This document shows, piece by piece, positions 44,224 to 52,014 of a DNA stretch of 63,951 bases. The translations under genes and the position numbers were made by a program. The notes beneath the pieces were generated by a model. The model saw only the letters and a list, made by a program, of their open reading frames with translations. It searched no databases and was not told where the DNA came from. Origin of the DNA: CAZBBB01 sp964490005 (GTDB lineage Bacteria; Planctomycetota; B15-G4); NCBI GenBank assembly GCA_964490005.1, contig CAZBBB010000008.1, positions 1-63,951 of the forward strand. Direction: 5' to 3'. The number at the start of each line of letters is the position of its first letter. The stretch's first letter is position 1.

Positions 44224-46875
44224 TCAGGGGCGCTCGTCGGCGCCCAGATCGATGCGCGGACCCGCCAGCCGCGGCTCGCCGTCGATGTCGAGGTCGTCGG
44301 GTTCGAGCGGGAAGCACGGGTCGCCGGCGTCCACGCAGGGCGAGTCGGGCTTCAGGTGGTAGTCGCCGAGCGGCCCGTTGACCACGAACTGCGGGTTGGC
44401 GTCGAAGTTGCCGATGCCCGCGTAGTTCCCTTGAACGTCGCAGAAGCTGAGCACGGGTGGCAGGCCCGCGACGACGGACAGTTGCGACGGCGCGGTCGAT
44501 GAACTCGTGGTGTTGCCCCACACGATGCACCCGCGCAACTCGCTCTCGCCGGCGTCCTCGAAACGGAAGCCACCGCCCTTCAAGGCGTACGTGCGGTTGA
44601 ACGCCACGGTGCACTGCTCGAAGACCGCCTCGGCTCCGAGCCTCAGCGACACGCCTCCGCCCTCCGCGGGGTAGGATCCGGCCGAAGTGGAGTTGTCGAC
44701 GATCCAGCAGTCGCGGAAACGGGGCGCGCCGCCGAGCACGGCCACGCCGCCGCCGGGATATGACGAGAGATTGCCCGTGATGATGCAGCGGCTGATGGTG
44801 GGGCTGGAGAAGCTGCAGAGGATCGAGCCTCCGGCGCCGTAAGGGTTGACGCCGCCCGTGAGCGTGAAGCCCGACAGCACCGAGGCCGGAGACTCGCCAT
44901 CCGCGAAGACGAAGTGCCGCTTTCCGTACACGTGCTCGGCGTCCAGCACGGTGGTCTGCGGTCCGTTCACGCTGCGCACCGTGATGTTCTTCCCGCGGAA
45001 CGAGATGTTTACGTTGCCCGTCCCGCGGTACAGGCCGTCGCGCACGAGCACCGTGTCGCCGGGCTTGGCCACGTCGATGCCATCCTGGATCCGCGCGAAC
45101 GGAGAGCCTTCGGAGCCGTCGCCCTGCCCGGTCTGGGCGGCGTCCACGTGGATGACCTGCGTCGGAGCGAAGTCGGTCGGGCTGTCGGCCTTCCAGGTCA
45201 GGCCGTTGCTGGAGAGCCATCCTCCGAGCGCGCCCGGTGCGGTGACGAAGGCCTGCAGCGTGAGGGGCAGGTCGATGGGCAGGTTCGACGGAATCGGGAA
45301 CTTCATCTCGGCCTTGCCCTGACCGGGCCCCGTGCCGAGCGCCACGAGCGGCACGCACAGCGACGGAGTCGACAGGTTCACCACGATGCTGCAGCCGTTG
45401 GGAGCCGACAGCGAGGTGGCCTCGATGCTCGCGCAGAGCAGGATCTTCGATCCGCCGGCAACGGAGTCCACCGTCATGGCGACCTCGGTGCCGAGGAAGT
45501 GCGTGCCCTGCGCCGTGAGTCGGGGGACGAAGCCGTCCGGTCCGGCACAGCCCGTGCCGAGCGCCTTGGCGGATCCGTTGCCCACGGAGAAGACGAGCAC
45601 CCTGCCGGAAAACGTTGACCCGGCAGGTGCGTACCACGCATCGCCCGCGACCAGGGACGGTTTGCCGTTGCCCAGCACGTCACCGGCCAGCGCCACCCAC
45701 TGGCCGAGCAGCTTGCTCTTGCCGGCTTCGTCGTCGAGTCGCGCGAGCACTTCTCCATCCTTGCCGGAGTGGACGACCGCCGACCCCGTCCAGGTCGTCA
45801 GGCTGTTGGCGGTGAGCCCGACGAGCAGGTCGTCGTGCCCGTCACCGTTCACATCGCTCGCCCCGCTGAAGTGACTGAGAAACGAAGAGCCCGAGGCCCA
45901 GAAGAGGTGGAAGAGCGGTTGGCCCGTGGCGACCGAGACGCCCCTCAGACTGTCCGCCGACGCGATGGCCACGTCCGGCACGCCGTCGGCATCCAGATCG
46001 CCGGCCGCGACGACCTTGGCCGGAATGAACGTCGGCTCCTGCTTCCACTCGCGAAGAAGGGATCCGTCGGTCCCGGAGTGCAGCCTCACCCCGCTGATGC
46101 CCTGAGTCGTGAAGTAGGTACCGACGTACGGCATGAAGCCATAGCTGGCGAAACTCGAGGCCCAGTCATCGCGCCCATCGCCGTTCACGTCTCCGACGAA
46201 CTCGATCTGCTTTCCGAACCCATCCACTGATTGGGCCGAGGGCGCCTTGCAGGGGGGGCCGCACTCGATCACGTAGAGCAGCGATCCGGTCAGGCCCGAG
46301 TAGGCCGTGACATGGCCCGTGCCGTACCACCAGTACGGCGGGCCCATGTCGGGTGCGCCGACGATGAAGTCCGGCCAGTCGTCGCCGTCGAGATCGCCGC
46401 CGCCGCTGACGGAGCGTCCGAAGTGGCGCAAGGGCGTGCTGCCCGTGAGCACGTGGATGGGTTGCCCGGTCGCACCGCTCCACAGCACGACCTTGCCGCA
46501 GCCGGTGCAGCCGCTGTTGTCCCAGGCATCGCCGATCAGCAGATCGTCGTGGCCGTCACGATCGACGTCGCCCGCCGCAGAGACGGAGATGCCCAATCCA
46601 CCCCAAGTCGTCGTCGGGATCGAGACCGGAAACGCGTGGAGCAGCGCTCCGTCGATGCCGGAATGAACCGTGACCTGGCCGGCGGCCCAGACCCACAGGT
46701 CGTCACGGCCGTCGGCGTTGATGTCGCCGGCACCGCCGACGCGGCTCCCGAACAGACTCTCCGGCGTGCCGTCGAGGATCATGCCGACGGGCGTGTCGAG
46801 CTGGGCCGCCGCGCCCGCAGCGAGGATCGCGGACCAGAGGCCGAGGGACGAAATCGTGCGAGGGTGCCTGCCCAT
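44224..46875 (-). CDS. large secreted FG-GAP / beta-helix protein
   Basis: 883 residues from ATG 46875; signal LWSAILAAGAAAQ. The first half (about 25-435) is FG-GAP repeats with calcium-type loops such as GDINADGRDDLWVW, GDVDRDGHDDLLIGD and GDVNGDGRDDW, an integrin-like propeller. The middle (about 440-565) carries the module shared with other exported proteins (ALGTGCAGPDGFVPRL to WLSSNGLTWK). The last 300 residues are a right-handed parallel beta-helix (DGIDVAKPGDTVLVRDGLYR, then GGGVAVLGGAPRFRDCWI) ending IDLGADERP. Surface adhesion or polysaccharide binding is likely. Base texture is distinctly less CGCG-rich than flanking genes, hinting at transfer or different selection. Confidence 0.88.
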   Translation of the reverse strand: MGRHPRTISSLGLWSAILAAGAAAQLDTPVGMILDGTPESLFGSRVGGAGDINADGRDDLWVWAAGQVTVHSGIDGALLHAFPVSIPTTTWGGLGISVSAAGDVDRDGHDDLLIGDAWDNSGCTGCGKVVLWSGATGQPIHVLTGSTPLRHFGRSVSGGGDLDGDDWPDFIVGAPDMGPPYWWYGTGHVTAYSGLTGSLLYVIECGPPCKAPSAQSVDGFGKQIEFVGDVNGDGRDDWASSFASYGFMPYVGTYFTTQGISGVRLHSGTDGSLLREWKQEPTFIPAKVVAAGDLDADGVPDVAIASADSLRGVSVATGQPLFHLFWASGSSFLSHFSGASDVNGDGHDDLLVGLTANSLTTWTGSAVVHSGKDGEVLARLDDEAGKSKLLGQWVALAGDVLGNGKPSLVAGDAWYAPAGSTFSGRVLVFSVGNGSAKALGTGCAGPDGFVPRLTAQGTHFLGTEVAMTVDSVAGGSKILLCASIEATSLSAPNGCSIVVNLSTPSLCVPLVALGTGPGQGKAEMKFPIPSNLPIDLPLTLQAFVTAPGALGGWLSSNGLTWKADSPTDFAPTQVIHVDAAQTGQGDGSEGSPFARIQDGIDVAKPGDTVLVRDGLYRGTGNVNISFRGKNITVRSVNGPQTTVLDAEHVYGKRHFVFADGESPASVLSGFTLTGGVNPYGAGGSILCSFSSPTISRCIITGNLSSYPGGGVAVLGGAPRFRDCWIVDNSTSAGSYPAEGGGVSLRLGAEAVFEQCTVAFNRTYALKGGGFRFEDAGESELRGCIVWGNTTSSSTAPSQLSVVAGLPPVLSFCDVQGNYAGIGNFDANPQFVVNGPLGDYHLKPDSPCVDAGDPCFPLEPDDLDIDGEPRLAGPRIDLGADERP

Positions 46876-47018
46876 CCGAGGGCCTCCGCGCAGTGGGTCG
46901 TCGCTGGCACGGCCCCGCGATCCAGCACGTTGTAGCACGGCGACGACGTGGGATCGGGGCGGGCCGGGGCGCACGTTCGTGCCCCGCCCGCGACCTAGGC
47001 GGACCCCGCGATCGGCGT

Positions 47019-47024
47019 TAGCAT
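47019..47024 (+). promoter_or_regulatory. candidate -10 of the metalloprotease gene
   Basis: TAGCAT, 77 nt before the GTG at 47102, in the 226-bp divergent gap with the FG-GAP gene. On the opposite strand a TACAAC (46935-46930 region) may serve the FG-GAP gene. Confidence 0.3.
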
Positions 47025-47101
47025 GCCGGGCCGGGCCGTCCCCCTCTCCCCGAACCCCCGCGCCGGCCTTCCCAGGCGGCGCGCTCTCCGGAGTTCACAC
47101 C

Positions 47102-49564
47102 GTGCGCATCCTGTCGTTCCGCCGTGCCCCGTCGCACCTGTCGCTCGCGCGCGTCCCGCTGCTCCTGACACTGGCCGCCGGCGCGCTGTCGCCTGCCGTC
47201 GACGCGCAGGTCGACTTCCTCGTGAGCAAGATCGAGGTCAACCAGTCGATCCAGACGGGCGCGACGCCGATGGTCGGCGGGCGCTCGACCTTCGTGCGCG
47301 CCGTGCCGCGCATGGTCAACGCGCCGCCGCTGCCGCAGTTCGTCGACGGCCTGCTGCGCGTCTACGTCAATGGCGTCGAGGTCGCCGACTCGCCGGTCTA
47401 CTCCGACAACGGGCCCTTCGCCGTCGTGCAGCCGGCCAACCTCGCCAACGAGAACGACACGCTCAACTTCATCGTGATCGCGCCCACGGCGGCCAACGTG
47501 ACCTTCGAGGTCGAGATCAACCCGGCGGGGCCCAACTTCATCGTCGAGGCGAACACGACCAACAACTTCCTGACGACGCCGCCGATGAACTTCGCGTTCC
47601 AGAGCCCGCCCGACTTCGCCTACGCGCCGATCGACTACCGCCCGAGCGGCGGCAGCGTGCCGAACCTGCCCGACCCGAACCTGATCGCGCCGGGCATCGG
47701 CGACGGCTTCCTGCAGGGCATCTATCCCGCGGCCGACTGGTACTACCACCGCCAGGACGCGCCCTCGAAGCTGTGGACCTCGTCGCTCTCGGGCAGCGGC
47801 AGCGCGCTCAACACCTCGCTCACGACCGACATCAACCTGATGGTGCCCAAGCCCGACTTCCTGTACGGCTGGGTGCCGGGGCCGCTGCCCGGCTACAACG
47901 GGCAGGCGATCATCTCGGGCCAGGTCGCGATGGGGAACACCGAGCTGATCCGCTTCCAGCGCACGATGGCGCACGAGCTGGGGCACGTGTTCGGGCTGTC
48001 GCACAACGTGACGACGAACAACCTCATCGGCGTCGACGTCGAGTACCACCTCGCGCAGACGCAGAACCTGCCGCAGATCAAGGCGGCCTCCCTCAAGGAC
48101 ATCATGTACGCCGGCCTGCTCACGCAGGAGGCCTGGGTCGCGACGGGCAGCTACGGGTTCTTCTACAACCACTTCGTGTTCAACGACGCCGACGCCGACG
48201 CCTCCGACGGGGGCGGCGCGGCCGACGGCCCGGCGCAGCTCGTGTCGGGCCTGTGGAACACGGCCACCGGCGAGATCGAGCTGCTCGACATGCTCGTGCT
48301 GCCGAGCGCGACGCCGACGCCCGCCGCGCCGCCCGGCCTCGCCGACCTGCGCCTGGCCGCCTACTCGGGCGGCGGGCTGCTGCTCGAGCTGCCGATCGCG
48401 GTGCGCGACAGCCTCGACGACGGGCCCTGCCTCGACGGCGAGGCGCCGGGCGACGCCTTCGGCGCGCCGACGACGCTCGGCTTCCACGCGATCGTGCCGC
48501 TCGCGGCCGGGGCGCAGATCGATCGCCTCGTCCTCGCGCAGGCCGGCGCGCGCCCGGTCGCCACGCTCGACCTGCCGCGCTCGGCGGCCGCGCCGAGCGT
48601 GCGCTTCACCGCGCCGGTCGGCGTGCAGGCCTCGCCGCTCGTCCACGTGGCCTGGGAGGCGAGCGACGCCGACGGCGACGCGCTCACCTACTTCCTGCGC
48701 TACAGCCCCGACGGCGAGCGCATGGTGCCCGTCGCGACGAGCACCTCGGTGGCCTTCGCCGACGTCGACGTCTCGCAGCTGCCGCGCCTGCGCGCGGGCG
48801 TCGGCTTCTTCGAGCTGTTCGCCAGCGACGGCCTGAACACCACGGTCGTGCGCAGCGAGCCGCTGCAGCCGGGCGAGAGCTGGGCCGGCTCGCTGGGCAA
48901 CGCGCCCTGGGTCGAGATCTACCATCCCGACCACGGCTTCACGTTCCGCAAGGGAGCCAGCGTGGTGCTGCACAGCTCGGGCTGGGACATCGAGGACCGC
49001 GCCCTCACCGGCGGCTCGATCGTCTGGACCTCGAGCCTCGACGGCGTCATCGGCACGGGCCGCCTGCTGGCGGTGAACGACCTGTCGGTCGGCCTGCATG
49101 TCATCACGGTCACGGCCACCGATTCCGATCTGCAGACCGTCAGCGACGCGCACACGATCAACATCACCGATCGCGGCCTGCCCGACATCGGCGGCGCGAT
49201 CTGCCAGCCGAGCGTCGGCTTCGGCGGCCCGGGCTCGGCCGTGCTGAGCGTGTGCGGCGGCGATCTGTCGACGGGCACGAACGCGACGGTGTCGCTCACG
49301 GGCGCGCCGGCGAACACGACCGCCTTCGCGGTGTTCGGCCTCGTGAACGGCCAGGTCGCGTTCAAGGGCGGGACGCTCGTGCCCGTGCCGTGGCTGGCCT
49401 TCACGCCGCTGACCACGAACGGGGCGGGCGCGATCACGCTCAACGGCGCCGTGCCCGGCGGCGGCGGGCCCTTCAGCGCCTGGCTGCAGTTCGCGATCGT
49501 GGACGGCGCCCAGGCGCAGGGCTTCGGGCTCTCGAACGCCGTGAGACTCGACTTCCTCCCCTGA
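47102..49564 (+). CDS. secreted metzincin-type metalloprotease with Ig-like region and C-terminal beta module
   Basis: 820 residues from GTG 47102, with CTCCGGAG 8 nt upstream. Signal LLLTLAAGALSPAVDAQ. An N-terminal beta domain (about 40-160) precedes the zinc site MAHELGHVFGLSHN (near 290), an HExxHxxGxxH metzincin motif with all three His; DIMYAG follows as a likely Met-turn. Fibronectin/cadherin-like beta domains follow (about 490-700), including VHVAWEASDADGDALTYFLR. The last 120 residues are the shared module (AFKGGTLVPVPWLAFTPL, then AWLQFAIVDG and SNAVRLDFLP). It should be an extracellular protease. Confidence 0.88.
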   Translation: MRILSFRRAPSHLSLARVPLLLTLAAGALSPAVDAQVDFLVSKIEVNQSIQTGATPMVGGRSTFVRAVPRMVNAPPLPQFVDGLLRVYVNGVEVADSPVYSDNGPFAVVQPANLANENDTLNFIVIAPTAANVTFEVEINPAGPNFIVEANTTNNFLTTPPMNFAFQSPPDFAYAPIDYRPSGGSVPNLPDPNLIAPGIGDGFLQGIYPAADWYYHRQDAPSKLWTSSLSGSGSALNTSLTTDINLMVPKPDFLYGWVPGPLPGYNGQAIISGQVAMGNTELIRFQRTMAHELGHVFGLSHNVTTNNLIGVDVEYHLAQTQNLPQIKAASLKDIMYAGLLTQEAWVATGSYGFFYNHFVFNDADADASDGGGAADGPAQLVSGLWNTATGEIELLDMLVLPSATPTPAAPPGLADLRLAAYSGGGLLLELPIAVRDSLDDGPCLDGEAPGDAFGAPTTLGFHAIVPLAAGAQIDRLVLAQAGARPVATLDLPRSAAAPSVRFTAPVGVQASPLVHVAWEASDADGDALTYFLRYSPDGERMVPVATSTSVAFADVDVSQLPRLRAGVGFFELFASDGLNTTVVRSEPLQPGESWAGSLGNAPWVEIYHPDHGFTFRKGASVVLHSSGWDIEDRALTGGSIVWTSSLDGVIGTGRLLAVNDLSVGLHVITVTATDSDLQTVSDAHTINITDRGLPDIGGAICQPSVGFGGPGSAVLSVCGGDLSTGTNATVSLTGAPANTTAFAVFGLVNGQVAFKGGTLVPVPWLAFTPLTTNGAGAITLNGAVPGGGGPFSAWLQFAIVDGAQAQGFGLSNAVRLDFLP

Positions 49565-50172
49565 GCGCGGGCGACTATCGCGCGCTGCTCGCGGGCGTCG
49601 ACGCCTGGTTCGCCCGCGGCCGGCAGGCCGCGGGCGAGGGCGTCGTGCCGTGCCGCGCGACGTGCAGCGCCTGCTGCCACGGCCTGTTCGACGTCTCGGC
49701 CGCGGATGCCGAACTGCTCGCGCAGGCGGTCGACGCGTTGTCCCCCGAGCGGGCGGCGGCGCTGCGCGCGCGCGCGTCCGCGCAGCTCGCCGCCTGCCGC
49801 GAGCGACTGCCGCAATGGGGCCCGCCGCACGACGTCGAGGCGCTCGACGAAGACGTCTTCGACGCGTTGTGCGAGCGGCTCGCGCAGGCGCCCTGCCCGG
49901 CGCTGGGCGCCGACGGCGCCTGCGAGGTCTACGAGAGCCGGCCCGCGACCTGCCGCATGACGGGCCTCGCGATGGACGGCGGCGCGGCCGGCACGCTCGA
50001 GAACGTCTGCCCGATCGCCGAGCGCTTCCCGCGCTACGCGGCGCTGGCCCCCGTGCCCTTCGATCTGCTGGGTTTCGAGCGCGAGGCGCTGCGCTGCGAG
50101 CGGGACGCGAGCGCGCGCGGATACGTCTCCACGACGGTCGCGGGCGCGCTGGCGGCCGCCGGTCGACCCTAG
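49561..50172 (+). CDS. YkgJ-family cysteine-cluster protein, probable CTG start
   Basis: 203 residues if it begins at CTG 49561, which overlaps the upstream TGA as CTGA, mirroring the ATGA and GTGA overlaps elsewhere here. There is no in-frame ATG, and the first GTG would remove a helix (DYRALLAGVDAWFARGRQAA) that family members have. Cysteine signature: CRATCSACCHGL (near 33), CPALGADGACEVYESRPATC (near 112) and CPI near 150. These ligands probably hold zinc or an Fe-S cluster. Function unknown. The 3' end overlaps the convergent flavoprotein gene by 4 bp. Confidence 0.82.
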   Translation: MSAGDYRALLAGVDAWFARGRQAAGEGVVPCRATCSACCHGLFDVSAADAELLAQAVDALSPERAAALRARASAQLAACRERLPQWGPPHDVEALDEDVFDALCERLAQAPCPALGADGACEVYESRPATCRMTGLAMDGGAAGTLENVCPIAERFPRYAALAPVPFDLLGFEREALRCERDASARGYVSTTVAGALAAAGRP

Positions 50173-51389
50173 ACGGCCTCGCCCGCGGCCAGGCCGCTGG
50201 CCCAGGCCCACTGGAAGTTGAAGCCGCCCAAGGCACCCGTCACGTCGACGACCTCGCCGATGAAGTGCAGGCCGGGGACGGCCGTCGCCTCCAGCGTGCG
50301 CGACGAGAGTCCGCGCGTGTCGACGCCGCCGAGCGTGACCTCGGCCTTGGCCCAGCCGGCATCGCCCGCCGGCTGGAAGAGAAAGGCCTTCACTGCCGCG
50401 GCGAAACGCAGCCGATCGGCGTCGGCGAGTTGCGCGAGCGGCCGACCGGCGGCCTCGTCGTCGAGCAGCAATTCGGCCAGGCGTCGGGGCAGGCGCTCGG
50501 CCAGCAGCGCGCGCGGCGCGCGGCGCTCGCCGGCGAGCTTCGCCGCGCGCCAGTCGCTCGCGAGGTCGGCCTCGGGCCACCAGTCGATGTGCAGCGGCGT
50601 GCCGAGCCGCCAATGGTTGCTGGCCTGCAGGATCGCCGGCCCCGAGAGGCCGCCGTGCGTGAACAGCACGGCCTCCTCGAAGGTCGCGCCGGCGCAGCTC
50701 ACGCGCGCCGGCACCGCGATGCCCGCCAGCTCGCCCCAGCGGCGCGCGTCGGCGCGGTTCCAGAGCAGGGGGACGAGGCCCGGACGCGGCGGCACGACCT
50801 GCAGGCCGAATTGCCGCGCGAGCCGGTGGCCGAAGTCGCTCGCGCCGAGATGGGCGTAGCTCAGGCCGCCGGTCGCGACGATGAGCGAGACGCAGCGCGT
50901 CGGGCCGAGATTCGTGCGCAGCGCGAAGCGCGCCGGCGCGGGGCCGGGCGCGGCCGGCGCGTCGAAGCGCTCCACGCCGGCGATCTCGCAGCCCGTCGCG
51001 AGCCGCACGCCGGCGGCCTCGCACTCGGCCAGCAGCATCGTCGTGATCCGCTTGGCCGAGTCGTCGCAGAAGAGCTGGCCGTGCCGGCGCTCGTGGTAGG
51101 CGATGCCGTGGGCCTCGACCTGCGCGATGAAGCTCTCGGGCGGGCAGCGCGCGAGCGCCGAGCGCGCGAAGTGCGGGTTGGCCGAGACGTAGTGCTCGGG
51201 GCCGACGCGGCGGTTGGTGAAGTTGGCGCGCCCGCCGCCCGAGATCAGGATCTTCAGGCCCGGCCGGGTGTTGCGCTCGAGCACGAGCACGTCGCGTCCG
51301 CGGCGCCCGGCGACGGCGGCCGCGTACAGGCCCGCCGCGCCCGCGCCGATCACGACGACCTCGACGGACGGCGGCAGCGTCTCGCTCAC
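50169..51389 (-). CDS. HI0933/YhiN-family NAD(P)/FAD-dependent oxidoreductase
   Basis: 406 residues. The dinucleotide-binding start VVVIGAGAAGLYAAAVAGRR is followed by the family motif NTRPGLKILISGGGRANFTN (near 38-57). The C-terminal GGVDTRGLSSRTLEATAVPG, then GLHFIGEVVDVTGALGGFNF, is the characteristic BaiN-like end. These flavoproteins are common and poorly characterised; some reduce unsaturated bile acids. No neighbour suggests a specific substrate. Confidence 0.93.
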   Translation of the reverse strand: MSETLPPSVEVVVIGAGAAGLYAAAVAGRRGRDVLVLERNTRPGLKILISGGGRANFTNRRVGPEHYVSANPHFARSALARCPPESFIAQVEAHGIAYHERRHGQLFCDDSAKRITTMLLAECEAAGVRLATGCEIAGVERFDAPAAPGPAPARFALRTNLGPTRCVSLIVATGGLSYAHLGASDFGHRLARQFGLQVVPPRPGLVPLLWNRADARRWGELAGIAVPARVSCAGATFEEAVLFTHGGLSGPAILQASNHWRLGTPLHIDWWPEADLASDWRAAKLAGERRAPRALLAERLPRRLAELLLDDEAAGRPLAQLADADRLRFAAAVKAFLFQPAGDAGWAKAEVTLGGVDTRGLSSRTLEATAVPGLHFIGEVVDVTGALGGFNFQWAWASGLAAGEAV

Positions 51390-51429
51390 GGCGCCATCGT
51401 AGCGAGCGGCCCGCGCGGGGCCCGGGCGC

Positions 51430-51912
51430 TCAGTGGTGGTGGCCGTCGGCGCCGTGCACGTGGCCGTGCGCCAGTTCCTCGCGCGTCGCGGCGCGCACGC
51501 CGAGCACGGTCACGGCGAAGTTGAGCGCCTTGCCGGCCAGCGGATGGTTGGCGTCCATCGTGATGCGGTCGCCGTCGACGGCGACGACCGTCAGGATGTG
51601 CTCGCCGTCCTCGCTCTCGGCGTGCAGCTGCAGGCCGACCGAGATCTCGGCGTCGGCCGGCAACTCGTCGCGCCCGACCTCGTGCGTGAGCGACTCGTCG
51701 CGCTCGCCGTAGGCCTCCTCGGGCGGCAGGCGCACGTCGAGCTTCTCGCCGACCGACCTGCCCGTCAGCGCGCGCTCGAGCCCGGGGATCAGCGACTGCG
51801 TGTCGTGGATGTAGGCCAGCGGTTCGCCGTCGCCCGAGGCGTCGAGCAGCGTGCCCTCGTCGTCGGTGAGGCGGTAGGCGAGGGTCACGACCGTGTGGCG
51901 GGAGATCTGCAT
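51430..51912 (-). CDS. slyD: SlyD-like FKBP-type peptidyl-prolyl isomerase
   Basis: 160 residues from ATG 51912, with CTCCGGAG 9 nt before it. FKBP core: TVVTLAYRLTDDEGTLLDAS, then SLIPGLERALTGRSVGE and the flap LPPEEAYGERDESLTHEV. Then comes ITMDANHPLAGKALNFAVTV, the SlyD insert-in-flap end. The His-rich tail HGHVHGADGHHH resembles the nickel-binding tail of SlyD, so a metallochaperone role is possible. An upstream in-frame ATG (51975) adds a non-conserved stretch and is rejected. Confidence 0.92.
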   Translation of the reverse strand: MQISRHTVVTLAYRLTDDEGTLLDASGDGEPLAYIHDTQSLIPGLERALTGRSVGEKLDVRLPPEEAYGERDESLTHEVGRDELPADAEISVGLQLHAESEDGEHILTVVAVDGDRITMDANHPLAGKALNFAVTVLGVRAATREELAHGHVHGADGHHH

Positions 51913-52014
51913 CGACGCGGGCTCCGGAGTCGAGGGGGCGCGCACGATACCGAGTCCGCCGACGGCGCGCACCACGTCTGCTCGCCGAGGCGTCGGCGCG
52001 TTCCCCGCCTCGGT

